From contig CM034534.1 of the NCBI GenBank assembly GCA_020002185.1, positions 64,779,966 to 64,843,965 of the forward strand: a stretch of DNA of 64,000 nucleotides. Reading direction: 5' to 3'. Origin of the DNA: Paraescarpia echinospica (Eukaryota; Annelida; Polychaeta; Sabellida; Siboglinidae). The position numbers were made by a program, and so were the translations under genes. Below, one piece after another: positions 49,501-56,164 of the stretch (positions within the stretch are counted from its first letter, which is position 1; every line of letters begins with the position of its first letter). A model generated the notes under the pieces. It saw nothing but the letters and a program-made list of their open reading frames with translations. It was not told where the DNA came from and searched no databases.

Positions 49501-52500
49501 TTATATATTTAATGCGATTTAATAACTTTTTCAGAAAATAAAAGGTACACAAAATGTATTGGGAAAACTTGACATTATAACTGAAAGAAAGGTGCTGTCA
49601 TTTGATGACTTAGCACGAGACTCAATTTAATTGATTACCGTCTTTTGCGGTAGCCAATAATATTCGATGTTTCGTTACGGTGTGATTGGCAAATGTCCCT
49701 AAACTCTGTAGAAGACAAACCGCGGCGCCTCATTGCGGAGTCTGAGTAGTCGACGCTAGCTGACAACCTCAAGCGAAGACTAACGGGAATTTTCGGCCTA
49801 TTGCGGCGACAACGTGCCGACCGACTCTTAGACATCCAATGTTCAGGATATAGACAACCGTCTGAGCTGATGGAAGAGATGCTGGCCATCCTTGGTAACC
49901 ACAAGCCCTGCATGTTGTTCGAGAGTGTCTTCTTGAAATGTATGCCAGAGGACATTCAGCTAGCAACGGTCAGTTTTTATGATATGCGCACCCTGGCCAA
50001 GAGTGCCGACCAGCTCTTGCAAGCGAGAGGACAACCAGCAGCTGCTATTGCCTCAAACATCATGGACCAGAACCTCGTTGTAGATCGTCTACCGCGTAAC
50101 CAAAGGTTAAGGGCCATGACGAAACCGAAATCCGCAACTCCGGCCACGAAGTCGCAAGTTAAAGAAGTATGTTACTACCATCGACGATTTGGCAATGCAG
50201 CCAGAGGGTGCAATGTCCCGTGCATATTTTCGGGAAACGATCAAGCCGGCCTTCAGTAGTTGCTTCAGCGGCCGGCAAACGTAACAGCCTTTTATATCTC
50301 AATGACGATAACTCCGCTACTAGATTTCTTGTCGACACAGGGGCAGCTGTCAGTGTGTTCTCCGCCTCTCATCAGGTCACCAACAATGGCTCCAGTACGC
50401 CTTCTCTTGTAGCTGCCAACGGATCGACTATCGCAACATACGGGACCAGAACGATGTCGCTATGTTTAGCGAACCACCACTACACATGGCCCTTCATTCT
50501 GGCCGATGTGAAGACGCCGCTACTTGGAGCTGATTTTCTTCAGGCTAATGGATTGATGGTTGATCTCCAAAGCCGACGTTTGGTAAAGGCAACTTCGTTC
50601 ACAAGTGCTACACTCAAACATTCGAACCATCCGGCACTCATTTTCAAGCCCTTCAGCTCGTCACGGAGTGAAACATTTAATTCCAACAACAGGTCCACCT
50701 GTTCACGCCAGGGCCCGCAGGTTGCCACCAGATAAACTTGCGGTTGCTAAGGAAGAATTCAGAAAGATGGATAAAATGGGAATCATAAGACGATCAGACA
50801 GCCCATGGTCATTTCCCTTACACATGGTGCTGAAAGACTCTGGTGGTTGGAGGCCCTGCGGGAATTACAGACGTTTGAACGATGTCACGATATCCGACCG
50901 ATATCCGGTTCCACACTTTCAAGACTTCTCCTCGCAACTTGCAGGCGCTACTTTCTTTTCGAAGATCGACCTGGTGCATTGTTACCATCAGATTCCTGTG
51001 GCCCCAGAGGACATCAGTAAGACCGCCGTTATCACGCCTTTTGGGCTATTTGAGTTTTTGCGGACCCCTTTCGGCCTCAAGAATGCAGCACAAGCTTTCC
51101 AACGACTTATGGACACTGTCTGCAGCGGACTCGAGTTTGTTTTTGTCTACTTGGATGACATCCTGGTTGGCACTGCATCCGTAGATCAACACAAAGACCA
51201 TCTGCGAACAGCTTTCCACCGCCTGGCCTCTCACGGTTTAGTGGTCAATGTAAGCAAATGCCAATTTGGAACAGACACTATCGACTATCTGGGCCTACGA
51301 ATCACAAGTCAAGGGGCCGCCCCCTCCCCGCTAAGGTGGAAGCTATTCAGACCTTTACACGGACTACAACTGTCATGGCACTCCAGCAGTTTGCTGGAAT
51401 GGTGAATTTCTATCACCGCTTCGTCCCAAAGGCGGCTCATGTCATAATGCATTGGCAGGCAAACCCACCACTTTGGAGTGGAGAAAGGACTTCGAGCAAG
51501 CATTTACTGCCGCCAAGGAGGCTCTGGCGCATGCCACTATGCTCGTACACCCACATGCCGATGAACCCACAGCCCTGACAAAGGATGCATCAGGAGCAGC
51601 AATTGGCGCTGTCCTGGAGCAAAACATCGACTCCTGGAAACCGGTGGCGTTTTTTGTCGCAAGCTTCGACCTCCGGAACAAAAGTACAGTGCGTTCGACC
51701 GTGAACTATTGGCAGCCTACTTGGCTATTCGACACTGTCGATTCTTCCTAGAAGGTCGCGCATTTAGGCTTTTCACAGACCACAAGCCTTTGGTTTTCGC
51801 CATCTCCAAAGCAAGCGATCCGTGGTATCCGAGGCAACAGAGACAATTGGCCTACATCTCAGAATTCATAACAGATGTTCGCCACATCGAGAGCAAGAAC
51901 AGTACGGTTGCAGACACTTTATCAAGAGCTGGAATCTCTTCAATCACCTCACCACATCCTGGGGGAGGACTACAAAGCCATGGCAGCAGCTCAGCGAGCA
52001 AACGAAGGGATTACCTCCGTCCGCACAGCCACCACTGGCCTCGTAATCCGTGACATTCCACTTGACCCCAGCGGTGAGTCCATCTGTTGTGATATCTCTA
52101 CCGGACGACCCAGGCCTCTCGTCCCTGGCACCTGGCAGCGTACAGTTTTCGATGCTGTCCATGGCTTTTCTCACCCGTCCATCTGAGCAAGCAAGAAGAT
52201 GGTCGCGGACAGGTTAGTCTTAAGAAGCAGGTCGGCATTTTGGCAAAGGTATGCCTCCGTTGTCAGGCGGCCAAAATGCATTTACACACCACGGCCCCCA
52301 TGGGCCACTTCGTGCCAACGACACGCCGTTTCGATCACATCCACGTCGACCTCGTGGGTCCTCTTCCGCCTTCACAAGGTTGTCGGTATCGGTTCACCGT
52401 GGTAGACAGGTTCGCCAGATGGCCAGAAGCCATTCCTCTGGTCGATGCGCAGACAACGACGTGTGCGAAGGCCCTTGCATTCCACTGGATTGTTCGATTT

Positions 52501-53941
52501 GAGGTTCCGACAGAACTGACTTCAGACCGAGGGTGGCGGTTCACTTCAGAAATGTGGGCGGCTTTGTCACAGCTCTATGGTACCCGTCTGCATTTGTCAA
52601 CCGCGTACCATCCTCAGGCCAATGGACTAGTGGAAGGGTTTCACCGTCATCTCAAAATCTGCTCTCATGGCCCGCCTTAATGGTCCTAACTGGATCGATG
52701 AACTGCTATGGGTCCTGCTTGGTATTCGCACTGCACCTAAAGAGGATCTGGAATGTTCATCAGCTGAGATGGTTTACGGAGCCCCACTAACTGTTCCAGG
52801 TGATTTCTTACCACGCGACCAAGGAACACAAGAGGTAACTCACTTCCTTCCACGACTCCGTGAGACAAATCGCGGGCTGGCGCCTCGACCTCCTATTCCG
52901 GATGGTATAAGACCGTCATCTGTGCCAGCTACACTCGCAACCAGTCGTTACGTTTTTGTCCGTCGAGACAGGCACCGCCCGCCTCTGACGCCACCATATG
53001 AGGGGCCCTACAAGGTCTTAGCACACGGCGAGAAGTCGTTCCTTCTCGATTTCGGCAATCGACATGACAGAGTTGCCATCGATTGTCTCAAGCCTGCGTT
53101 TCTCGATCCGGTGAAACCGGTTGAGACAGCCAATCGACCTCCTTGTGGACGTCCTGCGGCCGTTTTGACTACCGCAGTGACAGCACAGGATCCTGCTACC
53201 AATCAAACGAGATCGGGACGTCAAGTCAGACTTCCAGAACGATGTATTCAGAACGCTCTAGTGCGATAGGTCTGCAAGTCTTGCACCCCCTTTGTCGGCA
53301 CCCTTAATGTGGTCGATGAACTTCCGGTTTCCGGTGGGGACGCTTCTTGAGTTGTTGTTCTTTGATCGAAATAAAGTTGTGCAGCTGTATACATTCGTAT
53401 ACGCTTTAATGTAGTAAATAATATATTTTAGGGAGATTTATAAAAAAACAAGATTGAACAACATCGCCGGCCTGAGCAAAACACTGATCGGGTAAGTGGA
53501 TAGGGATAGCTTTGGCTTACCGAGAGTATACCATACGTTGTACGCTCATAATGTATAACCTTCTGATGTATTCATTGTCTGTTTGATTAACTACCAATCG
53601 TTGTTGTTTTCAGCTATTCCGAGCTAACGGACGACCGCGCGCACGGGTTAACCAAGTACGTGTCAAATACAGACAGCAGCATCCAGGTCCGCGTCCTCTC
53701 GGAGGAAGATGACGTCGAGTCTTCGGGGAAAGGTGACACCAGTCCACGAGTGAAACGCGCTGTGTACGGGAAAGAGGACTACGGAATCGGCCTCTACCAT
53801 GCAACGGGCGCAGGAGAACTGGCGTTCAATCGCGTGTTGAGGGATTGCGGAAGGAAGGGTTGGAACATCCTCGCACAGTTTTATTGCAGTGGCACAGGTG
53901 ACGTTACCACTAGAACGCCGACGTCAGAATTACCTCTATAG
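28403..53941 (+). CDS. CILP-like secreted matrix protein with chitin-binding and TSP1 modules (9 exons)
   Basis: Coding exons: 28403-28472, 35946-36155, 37337-37528, 44159-44470, 44956-45064, 46091-46239, 47017-48569, 48974-49206, 53614-53941. All junctions are GT-AG, the phases (1,1,1,1,2,1,0,2) fit, and the sum is 3,156 nt (1,051 residues plus stop). Order: hydrophobic signal peptide (1-23), CBM14 chitin-binding domain (about 24-93), TSP1 (94-157), CILP-type Cys segment and carboxypeptidase-regulatory-like fold (158-261), Ig domain (262-347), Cys-rich mini-domain and large CILP core (348-942), C-terminal segment (943-1051). A run of five Arg at residues 662-666 fits furin-type cleavage, and RVKR near the C-terminus is a second candidate. 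CILP proteins are secreted matrix glycoproteins; a chitin-binding module is not part of vertebrate CILP. Full length and the last exon are inferred, without transcript evidence. Confidence 0.85.
28695..28890. repeat. About 64-bp tandem repeat, three units
   Basis: Units contain TACTGGTTGGTAGAAAA and AACACGAGTAGACT. They lie in intron 1. Confidence 0.7.
28890..29110 (+). pseudogene. Decayed LINE RT C-terminal fragment
   Basis: The translation contains [15 protein letters not shown] and, after a shift, [10 protein letters not shown], typical of the extreme C-terminus of non-LTR reverse transcriptases. It is short and damaged. Confidence 0.35.
29180..29530 (+). repeat. Intron-1 direct repeat, left copy
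   Basis: About 350 bp beginning TTTATGATCACAACATAACC, repeated at 35293-35618. It is itself flanked by a roughly 33-bp string around TTACGATCG...AAATAACGTTTGTACT at 29148 and 29538. Confidence 0.85.
30235..31638 (+). CDS. CR1 ORF1: PHD-like finger plus SGNH esterase
   Basis: An intact frame of 467 residues. Residues about 20-60 hold a Cys/His finger ([10 protein letters not shown] ... FRCMGC) of PHD type. Residues 60-295 are a highly charged Lys/Glu/Arg linker with many imperfect repeats. Residues 296-467 form an SGNH hydrolase: GDSIMR near the start of the domain (catalytic Ser), VHVGTNNAD (Gly/Asn blocks) and DGLHLS near the end (Asp and His of the triad). PHD and esterase domains in ORF1 are known from CR1-like non-LTR elements. 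The protein probably binds element RNA and lipid or acyl substrates; the substrate is unknown. Confidence 0.9.
   Translation: MAPCKRQLRAKRHLVCNDCQSWVDFALSGCPKSWAETKDDGFTFRCMGCLRVECLMKEVCKLTDIVKEMEARLNIEIDGAERDDAERVENSTTQKEQSCDTETEERRLRGRKVTGVKEQDIEKTEGRRKSVRQRKRKRASGDRSADSQTVENEERHDSDTGGEEVDTTEAVGKTVRQKTDGRRQSVQQKTENMTGLKVTWEKVTVVKEVAGEKGRERREENVMGGKKKGRKEVRVNVQEEKMTGGKGTRENATGKKGMEENVTGEKTTRKKNNNQTYANRRSYSETVIEGARRKERVFMGDSIMRKTDKTICEGKDVVVCLPGARIEHVTERVEKVLGHGKGGSILVHVGTNNADKEGTTGIVKKYRHLVRKLKKTRVEQVILSGILPVMGGRGARYRNCKRMAIKALVEQMCEEEGVGFLYLWGYFVGREDMYMRDGLHLSGKGAAVFSENLLRYVDSGTGCIYLN
31720..34494 (+). pseudogene. CR1 ORF2: endonuclease and reverse transcriptase, broken
   Basis: The N-terminal APE-type endonuclease starts [14 protein letters not shown], with ITESW as the ET motif, then VYRSPN, GDFN (32140) and GSSDHNQI (32340). 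The RT follows with SPGVDGIP, the FGFLKAR-like [23 protein letters not shown] and the catalytic FADD at about 33699. The C-terminal part ends YLRRAGYM. Breaks: frame change near 31875, stop at about 32818, frame change near 33205, frame change near 33905. It would be inactive as it stands. Confidence 0.9.
34610..35290. other. Intron 1 remainder, unannotated
   Basis: I see no gene or repeat structure in this part of intron 1. Confidence 0.4.
35293..35618 (+). repeat. Intron-1 direct repeat, right copy
   Basis: Homologous to 29180-29530 with small deletions. The two copies flank the CR1 element and about 0.7 kb of other sequence. Confidence 0.85.
35946..36155 (+). CDS. CILP-like gene, exon 2 (CBM14 chitin-binding domain)
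   Basis: TTTCAG acceptor, GTGAG donor, phase 1-1. The Cys spacing with [21 protein letters not shown] and RKRCAW is that of peritrophin-type (CBM14) domains. Confidence 0.85.
36418..37195 (-). pseudogene. RTE-like LINE 3' fragment in intron 2
   Basis: The minus strand encodes an RT thumb and C-terminus: [48 protein letters not shown], with frame changes. The 3' tail is a TA run at 36420. It lies antisense to the host gene. The clade is assigned only by style. Confidence 0.75.
37200..37275. repeat. (TATC)n/(TA)n microsatellite
   Basis: A short TATC run followed by about 70 bases of TA, directly before exon 3. Confidence 0.95.
37337..37528 (+). CDS. CILP-like gene, exon 3 (TSP1 repeat)
   Basis: TGCAG acceptor, GTACGT donor, phase 1-1. 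It contains [14 protein letters not shown] and RVRHCDDP, and ends CSQWACP. The WxxWxxW and six-Cys pattern are typical of thrombospondin type 1. Confidence 0.9.
37540..37680. repeat. (CGCA)n/(CA)n microsatellite
   Basis: Mixed ACGC and ACAC units directly after the exon 3 donor. Confidence 0.9.
37735..37740. repeat. Possible 6-bp target-site duplication (left)
   Basis: TATATA, matched by TATATA at 44004-44009. Both lie in TA-rich sequence, so the match could be chance. Confidence 0.4.
37741..37846 (+). repeat. Left terminal inverted repeat
   Basis: Pairs with 43892-44003. It contains the CRE palindrome TGACGTCA at 37798-37805 and a TAGGTCAAGGTCAAAGG string with nuclear-receptor-type half-sites. 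Confidence 0.9.
37867..38340. promoter_or_regulatory. Left subterminal repeats with CTCF-like motifs
   Basis: Motifs of the form GCGCCAYCTGGCGG at 37896-37909 and 38060-38073, with weaker forms at 37943 and about 38121, resemble the CTCF core. A unit with GTGGTGCCACCT, TTGTAAACTAAATG and GAGTACTGCCCAAATTC occurs twice about 139 bp apart. It lies upstream of gene A. Function is inferred from motif resemblance only. Confidence 0.45.
38438..38455 (+). promoter_or_regulatory. Shared upstream motif TTCGGCACGCCCACGT (copy 1)
   Basis: The same 16-mer occurs at about 38978, before gene B. Here it lies about 40 bases before the TATA box of gene A. Confidence 0.5.
38478..38485 (+). promoter_or_regulatory. 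TATA box of gene A
   Basis: TATAAAAG, 51 bases before the ATG at 38529, a normal distance for a short 5' leader. Confidence 0.6.
38529..38876 (+). CDS. TIR element gene A, unknown basic protein with Ser tail
   Basis: The first ATG (MGVNSSTD) after the TATA box opens a frame of 115 residues. The N-terminal third has a [16 protein letters not shown] near-repeat. The middle is rich in Arg and Lys, with three Cys (RCLMRLS, KLCEMRK, SCLRCF). The end is a basic REQQQRKL stretch followed by a run of Ser. I do not recognise the family; a nucleic-acid-binding role would fit the charge but is a guess. Confidence 0.55.
   Translation: MGVNSSTDNVRDIATDNDRDVAGSNKRRHPVADLCVYQPAKRLSPSLITSDHRKQTRCLMRLSIEKLCEMRKTRNPESCLRCFVLVKNTRVRIKREQQQRKLVYLSSSSSSTSAS
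38976..39000 (+). promoter_or_regulatory. Shared upstream motif TTCGGCACGCCCACGT (copy 2)
   Basis: Second copy, about 90-110 bases before gene B, followed by a partial repeat TTTTCGGCAC. No TATA box is seen here. Confidence 0.45.
39086..40479 (+). CDS. TIR element gene B: C2H2 zinc finger plus Cys/His-rich domain, one intron
   Basis: Exon 1 39086-39598 (171 codons), intron 39599-39909 with GTGAGT donor and TTGCAG acceptor in phase 0, exon 2 39910-40479 (189 codons plus stop), about 360 residues. A Cys pair CRYCKKG (about residue 75) is followed by LQCERH. A C2H2-like finger [19 protein letters not shown] stands near residues 130-150. Exon 2 starts with a basic PPKRQR stretch, then a Thr/Asn-rich linker, then [16 protein letters not shown] (about residue 270), a second probable metal-binding block, and an alpha-helical C-terminus. 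A polyadenylation signal follows at 40596. It is probably a DNA-binding protein of the element. I recall similar architectures as multi-copy, unnamed proteins of invertebrate genomes, but cannot name a family. Confidence 0.75.
40596..40601 (+). terminator. Polyadenylation signal after gene B
   Basis: AATAAA 117 bases downstream of the gene B stop codon. Confidence 0.6.
40640..40805. repeat. (CATA)n/(CAGA)n low-complexity stretch
   Basis: ACATACATAGAGA-type units between gene B and the 24-bp array. Confidence 0.85.
40885..41362 (+). repeat. GACACATCACACGAG tandem array
   Basis: Units of about 24 bp (GACACATCACACGAGACTACGGAT, varied) alternate with GAGACAAGAGACGAGACTATGG. One forward frame stays open as [12 protein letters not shown] repeats for about 100 residues, but no plausible start or domain accompanies it. 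Confidence 0.85.
41362..41745 (+). repeat. (AGCAA)n plus TAGACGGGTTATC array
   Basis: About eleven copies of TAGACGGGTTATC (a few varied) are separated by runs of CAAAG units, with occasional GCGTGAGATTCCATCA segments. Confidence 0.9.
41797..42874 (+). CDS. TIR element gene C: N-terminal zinc finger, conserved C-terminal domain, Arg-rich tail
   Basis: A first frame from ATG 41797 gives 46 residues with [21 protein letters not shown], similar to the gene B finger, and stops at 41937. The next frame, +1 relative to it, is open from upstream of 41972 to 42874, so the two may be one protein with a frameshift or separate ORFs (the first ATG of the second frame is at about 42130). The second part has a Ser/Thr/Pro linker, a helical segment ([11 protein letters not shown] ... 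[11 protein letters not shown]), a Glu/Asn-rich linker, a compact domain with [32 protein letters not shown] and LVGN, and an Arg-rich tail ending TRWEPY. I do not know its function; the tail suggests nucleic-acid binding. AATAAA lies at 42963. Confidence 0.6.
42963..42968 (+). terminator. Polyadenylation signal after gene C
   Basis: AATAAA 89 bases after the gene C stop, followed by TGTGTTTATGG-rich sequence. Confidence 0.6.
43195..43760. promoter_or_regulatory. Right subterminal array of ETS/CRE-like and CTCF-like motifs
   Basis: A 286-bp unit starting CACTCAACGGACACCAATG (about 43204 and 43490) is tandemly duplicated. Within it ACTTCCGG (ETS/GABP-type core) recurs about six times, several paired with GACGTCAC (CRE-like). 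GCGCCCCCTAGTGG at 43705-43718 and ACGCCATCTAGCGG at 43746-43759 match the CTCF core. No gene begins next to it on the plus strand, so it may act as enhancer or insulator; inferred from motifs only. Confidence 0.5.
43798..43865. repeat. Large hairpin next to right TIR
   Basis: Outer arms GGGGTTAATTTCGCGAAAAT (43798-43817) and its exact reverse complement (43846-43865) enclose inner arms ACAACCACC and GGTGGTTGT (43822-43841) around a TT loop. Confidence 0.85.
43892..44003 (-). repeat. Right terminal inverted repeat
   Basis: Inverse of 37741-37846, with the CRE TGACGTCA at 43939-43946. It is followed by TATATA and a TA run. Confidence 0.9.
44159..44470 (+). CDS. CILP-like gene, exon 4 (Cys segment and carboxypeptidase-regulatory-like fold)
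   Basis: TTACAG acceptor, GTGAGT donor, phase 1-1. [18 protein letters not shown] resembles the segment following TSP1 in [24 protein letters not shown] fits the beta-sandwich regulatory-like fold. Confidence 0.85.
44956..45064 (+). CDS. CILP-like gene, exon 5 (first half of Ig domain)
   Basis: TTGTAG acceptor, GTGAGT donor, phase 1 to 2. [12 protein letters not shown] holds the first Ig Cys, and the exon ends in the codon of the Ig Trp. Confidence 0.85.
45075..45500. repeat. (TG)n/(TTTG)n microsatellite in intron 5
   Basis: Over 400 bases of TG with TTTG interruptions. It starts about 15 bases after the exon 5 donor. Confidence 0.95.
45640..45905 (-). repeat. GCCTC-subrepeat family copy, inverted
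   Basis: The reverse complement gives GTGGGGGCTGGAGATAGG at the start, several GTTTTTGNNGAGCCTNA units, and an end TTACCACGTTCCGACACCAATG matching the end of the 16205 copy. Confidence 0.75.
46091..46239 (+). CDS. CILP-like gene, exon 6 (second half of Ig domain)
   Basis: TACCAG acceptor, GTCAGT donor, phase 2 to 1. [11 protein letters not shown] is the typical Ig D-x-G-x-Y-x-C block with the second Cys. Confidence 0.9.
46410..46520. repeat. (TC)n microsatellite in intron 6
   Basis: Pure CT for about 85 bases with TATC units after it. Confidence 0.95.
47017..48569 (+). CDS. CILP-like gene, exon 7 (CILP core)
   Basis: TTCATAG acceptor in phase 1, GTATGT donor in phase 0, about 518 residues. 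A Cys-rich block (CCTERC, FCCGPS, CGCAEC) is followed by a second regulatory-like fold (TGEVRTGG ... RISFQVKSP), a domain with [14 protein letters not shown] and [10 protein letters not shown], the RRRRRD furin-type site, and the C-terminal CILP part with [22 protein letters not shown] and [12 protein letters not shown]. The frame stays open to 48719, but the donor at 48570 followed by exon 8 fits the paralogue and the reading phase. Confidence 0.9.
48974..49206 (+). CDS. CILP-like gene, exon 8
   Basis: ATTTAG acceptor in phase 0, GTGAGC donor in phase 2. Contains [19 protein letters not shown] and [13 protein letters not shown] homologous exon with the same donor lies inverted at 62838-63068, which supports the model. 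Confidence 0.85.
49801..50260 (+). pseudogene. Gypsy gag C-terminal part
   Basis: Contains [18 protein letters not shown] and a Cys/His segment [18 protein letters not shown], as in Gag proteins of invertebrate Gypsy elements. The N-terminus is missing or out of frame. Confidence 0.7.
50220..50600 (+). pseudogene. Gypsy retropepsin
   Basis: [12 protein letters not shown] carries the active-site DTG, and [13 protein letters not shown] the flap-side motif. Its frame is shifted by -1 relative to gag, and RT returns to the gag frame. Overlapping frames may be natural or due to mutation. Confidence 0.8.
50605..51340 (+). pseudogene. Gypsy reverse transcriptase
   Basis: Shows [56 protein letters not shown] and VYLDDILV (YLDD box at about 51150). 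The catalytic residues are intact in this frame. A frame change near 51310 leads to the connection domain ([15 protein letters not shown]). Confidence 0.9.
51258..51990 (+). pseudogene. Gypsy RT connection and RNase H
   Basis: Reads [15 protein letters not shown], then after a shift [16 protein letters not shown], then after another shift [12 protein letters not shown] and the C-terminal [15 protein letters not shown]. At least two frame changes occur (near 51450 and 51690). Confidence 0.85.
52190..53269 (+). pseudogene. Gypsy integrase
   Basis: CLRCQAAK ends the zinc-binding part. HVDLVGPLP and LTSDRGWRF hold the two catalytic Asp, and [13 protein letters not shown] the Glu. A shift near 52670 separates the C-terminal part with [10 protein letters not shown] and [10 protein letters not shown]. 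The N-terminal HHCC half is partly lost upstream, where a stop follows HPSI at 52186. Confidence 0.9.
53614..53941 (+). CDS. CILP-like gene, exon 9 (C-terminal)
   Basis: TTTCAG acceptor completes the split codon of exon 8. The translation has [14 protein letters not shown], a RVKR cleavage-type site, and [18 protein letters not shown], then stops at 53941. A homologous segment with a stop shortly after the shared Cys lies inverted at 61677-61921. A possible donor GTGACG at about 53898 leaves room for another 3' exon. Confidence 0.8.
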
Positions 53942-56164
53942 TACCTGATGAGTACTTTCACTTGGTGTTCGATTTAGAGATGTGTAAACTGCTGTGTGAA
54001 ATGGGAAATCGGCGTATTTGCGCGGGATTGTCAAATTATGTACTTGTGCGTATATGTGTTGGTAGTATTTAGCCATCTATATTTATAGTATAATACGTCT
54101 CTACTTTCTTACGTCTTACTATTGTTACTCATGATTTAACTCGGTATATATTTTGGGGATTTTTTGTTGTAACGTATTATATGGAATGCGTACCTTCTAG
54201 TTCAGAGGCGATTTTGTTTGTATTACTAAAGTACAACTATTAATTATGTGGAGCCTCTCACAGCAATATATCCAAGTTATTATTCATGAAATGAAACCAA
54301 TCATCGTAAGAGTTTACTTTGTTTGTTTGATTCATTACTTGATGTTACATTGCATTACTTATTGTATTTGTGAGAGGTTGTACTATACTAATCATTTTAG
54401 AATACTATGTCACATTTTTGATTGTTGACTTCACCTATTATTCTCCCTCTGCAAGTTTGTGATTCGTTGTGCGTAACTCATATCATTGGTAACACTTGAC
54501 ACTGTGTAAGTGTATATAGCCTGAATCAGAAAAAAGTCTTCTTGGCAATCATGTTTGTTTTGTTTCCCTTATGGTTTAAATATTAACAATACTAAATATC
54601 TGCATCGACTATCATAATATCGGATTTCAAGAGATATTCTGGTAAAGTTAGTTGGAATAATCTTATTATTCGATGAGTTCGTTATAACGAATATGCAGAC
54701 AACGCAACTATGTCTCTACTCGCTGTTTTGTGTTCTCTTAGCAAGTACAATATAATGCTTTGCGTGACTATTGTCTCCCTTTACTATCGTGTGATGGGGT
54801 TGATGAATAACAATATTCCAGTTTATGGTTTACCTGCTTCTTCGTTTTATTTAACCAATCAACTCATAATTAGGACCTAATGGATGTCAGCGTGAAGGTT
54901 GGAAGAGTTATGACTGTGGCATAACATTAGCTGAATTACCAGATTTTGCACGGCATTGCACGCCATAAATCTGTTCGAATCTGGACGAAGGGACGTCCAT
55001 GCCTTTGTATAGCTGGAAACTTCGGAGCGGTCATTATTTGTTAAGGGGTGGGGGTGTAGACGGGGAATGTATGGGACACACTCTGATTCGAAAACCAGCT
55101 CAGTGCAAAATAATGTACACTGAATTATTTATATTTTATCTACATCCAACGTGCTCTCAAAAATAACCATAATTATTTTGTAATACAAAATACTTTATTG
55201 ACATAACTCAGATCATCGTAAATTGACCAACCCTCAACACCCCCATTATTTGTATTGAAACGTGAGACCATTATCCGTAGAGCGATGACGCTAGTCAGGA
55301 TTAATCTGGCCCTCCTCTTAAGCAACCCATACCTTAGTCTTAGTCAAGCCGGCAGATAGCGTAAGAACTCACTAAACATGACCTAGGATCCAATTATGTC
55401 CACTGAAATCTGACGAAACTTTGTATTACAAAATTAATTTGACATTTGTCAAAACATTGTAAATTGACCAATTCCCAAAACTTCAACAATTAAATTCGAC
55501 CCACCCCCAATTTCTTTGTATTAAAAAGAGAGCCACCGGGTTCCTTTCAATCGAAGTTTATTCTTTAGAAATTTCACACTTTATAAGAAGTGAACAGTAT
55601 GCAAAGAAAGTAATAGCATTTTAAAAGGAGACGGTCCGTTCCTAGTTTTTCATTTATTAATTAATACAAAGTTCTTAAGACTAACTATACTAACTATGTT
55701 GAAGGTGTACTGCCCGCCAAGTTGGGTTTTGTAAGCTCATAATAATGGTGGCAATTTGAAGGCACGACCGCGGGTGCATTTTCAAATAGTAAACAACGAT
55801 GCTCGCTTTCCCATGGGCAATACAGCAGAATTCCAGGTAGACGAACAAACTACATCCCTTTAATAAAGCATTGCATCGGAGTGAACGTTAAGAAGACCAA
55901 GGTGATGTGGAAAGTGGAACAGTACGTGACGTTACGGATAGTTATTGACGGAAGGATGATTAAGGTCGATGAAACCGTTATTAAAAAACGCTACGTAAAT
56001 GCGACAATGTTTAACAAAATATACAAAATAGTTTTTATAAAAAAATGTTTAGTGTATAAAATGCAGTTTTAGTAGGTGATAGCCGGTCACTATGTGAAAT
56101 CATTTAGCGCTTTGTGAGCACGAAAAACAGTGCTAGTTTTGTTTTAGCATATATCTGTATCATC

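Larger units (their letters stand above)
49700..53340 (+). mobile_element. Ty3/Gypsy element in intron 8, sense, LTRs not seen
   Basis: Gag, protease, RT, RNase H and integrase follow in Gypsy order with several frame changes. An AATAAA stands at about 53370. No terminal direct repeats could be found by eye, so the borders are approximate. It is more complete than the Gypsy remains in the left part of the window. Confidence 0.85.
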
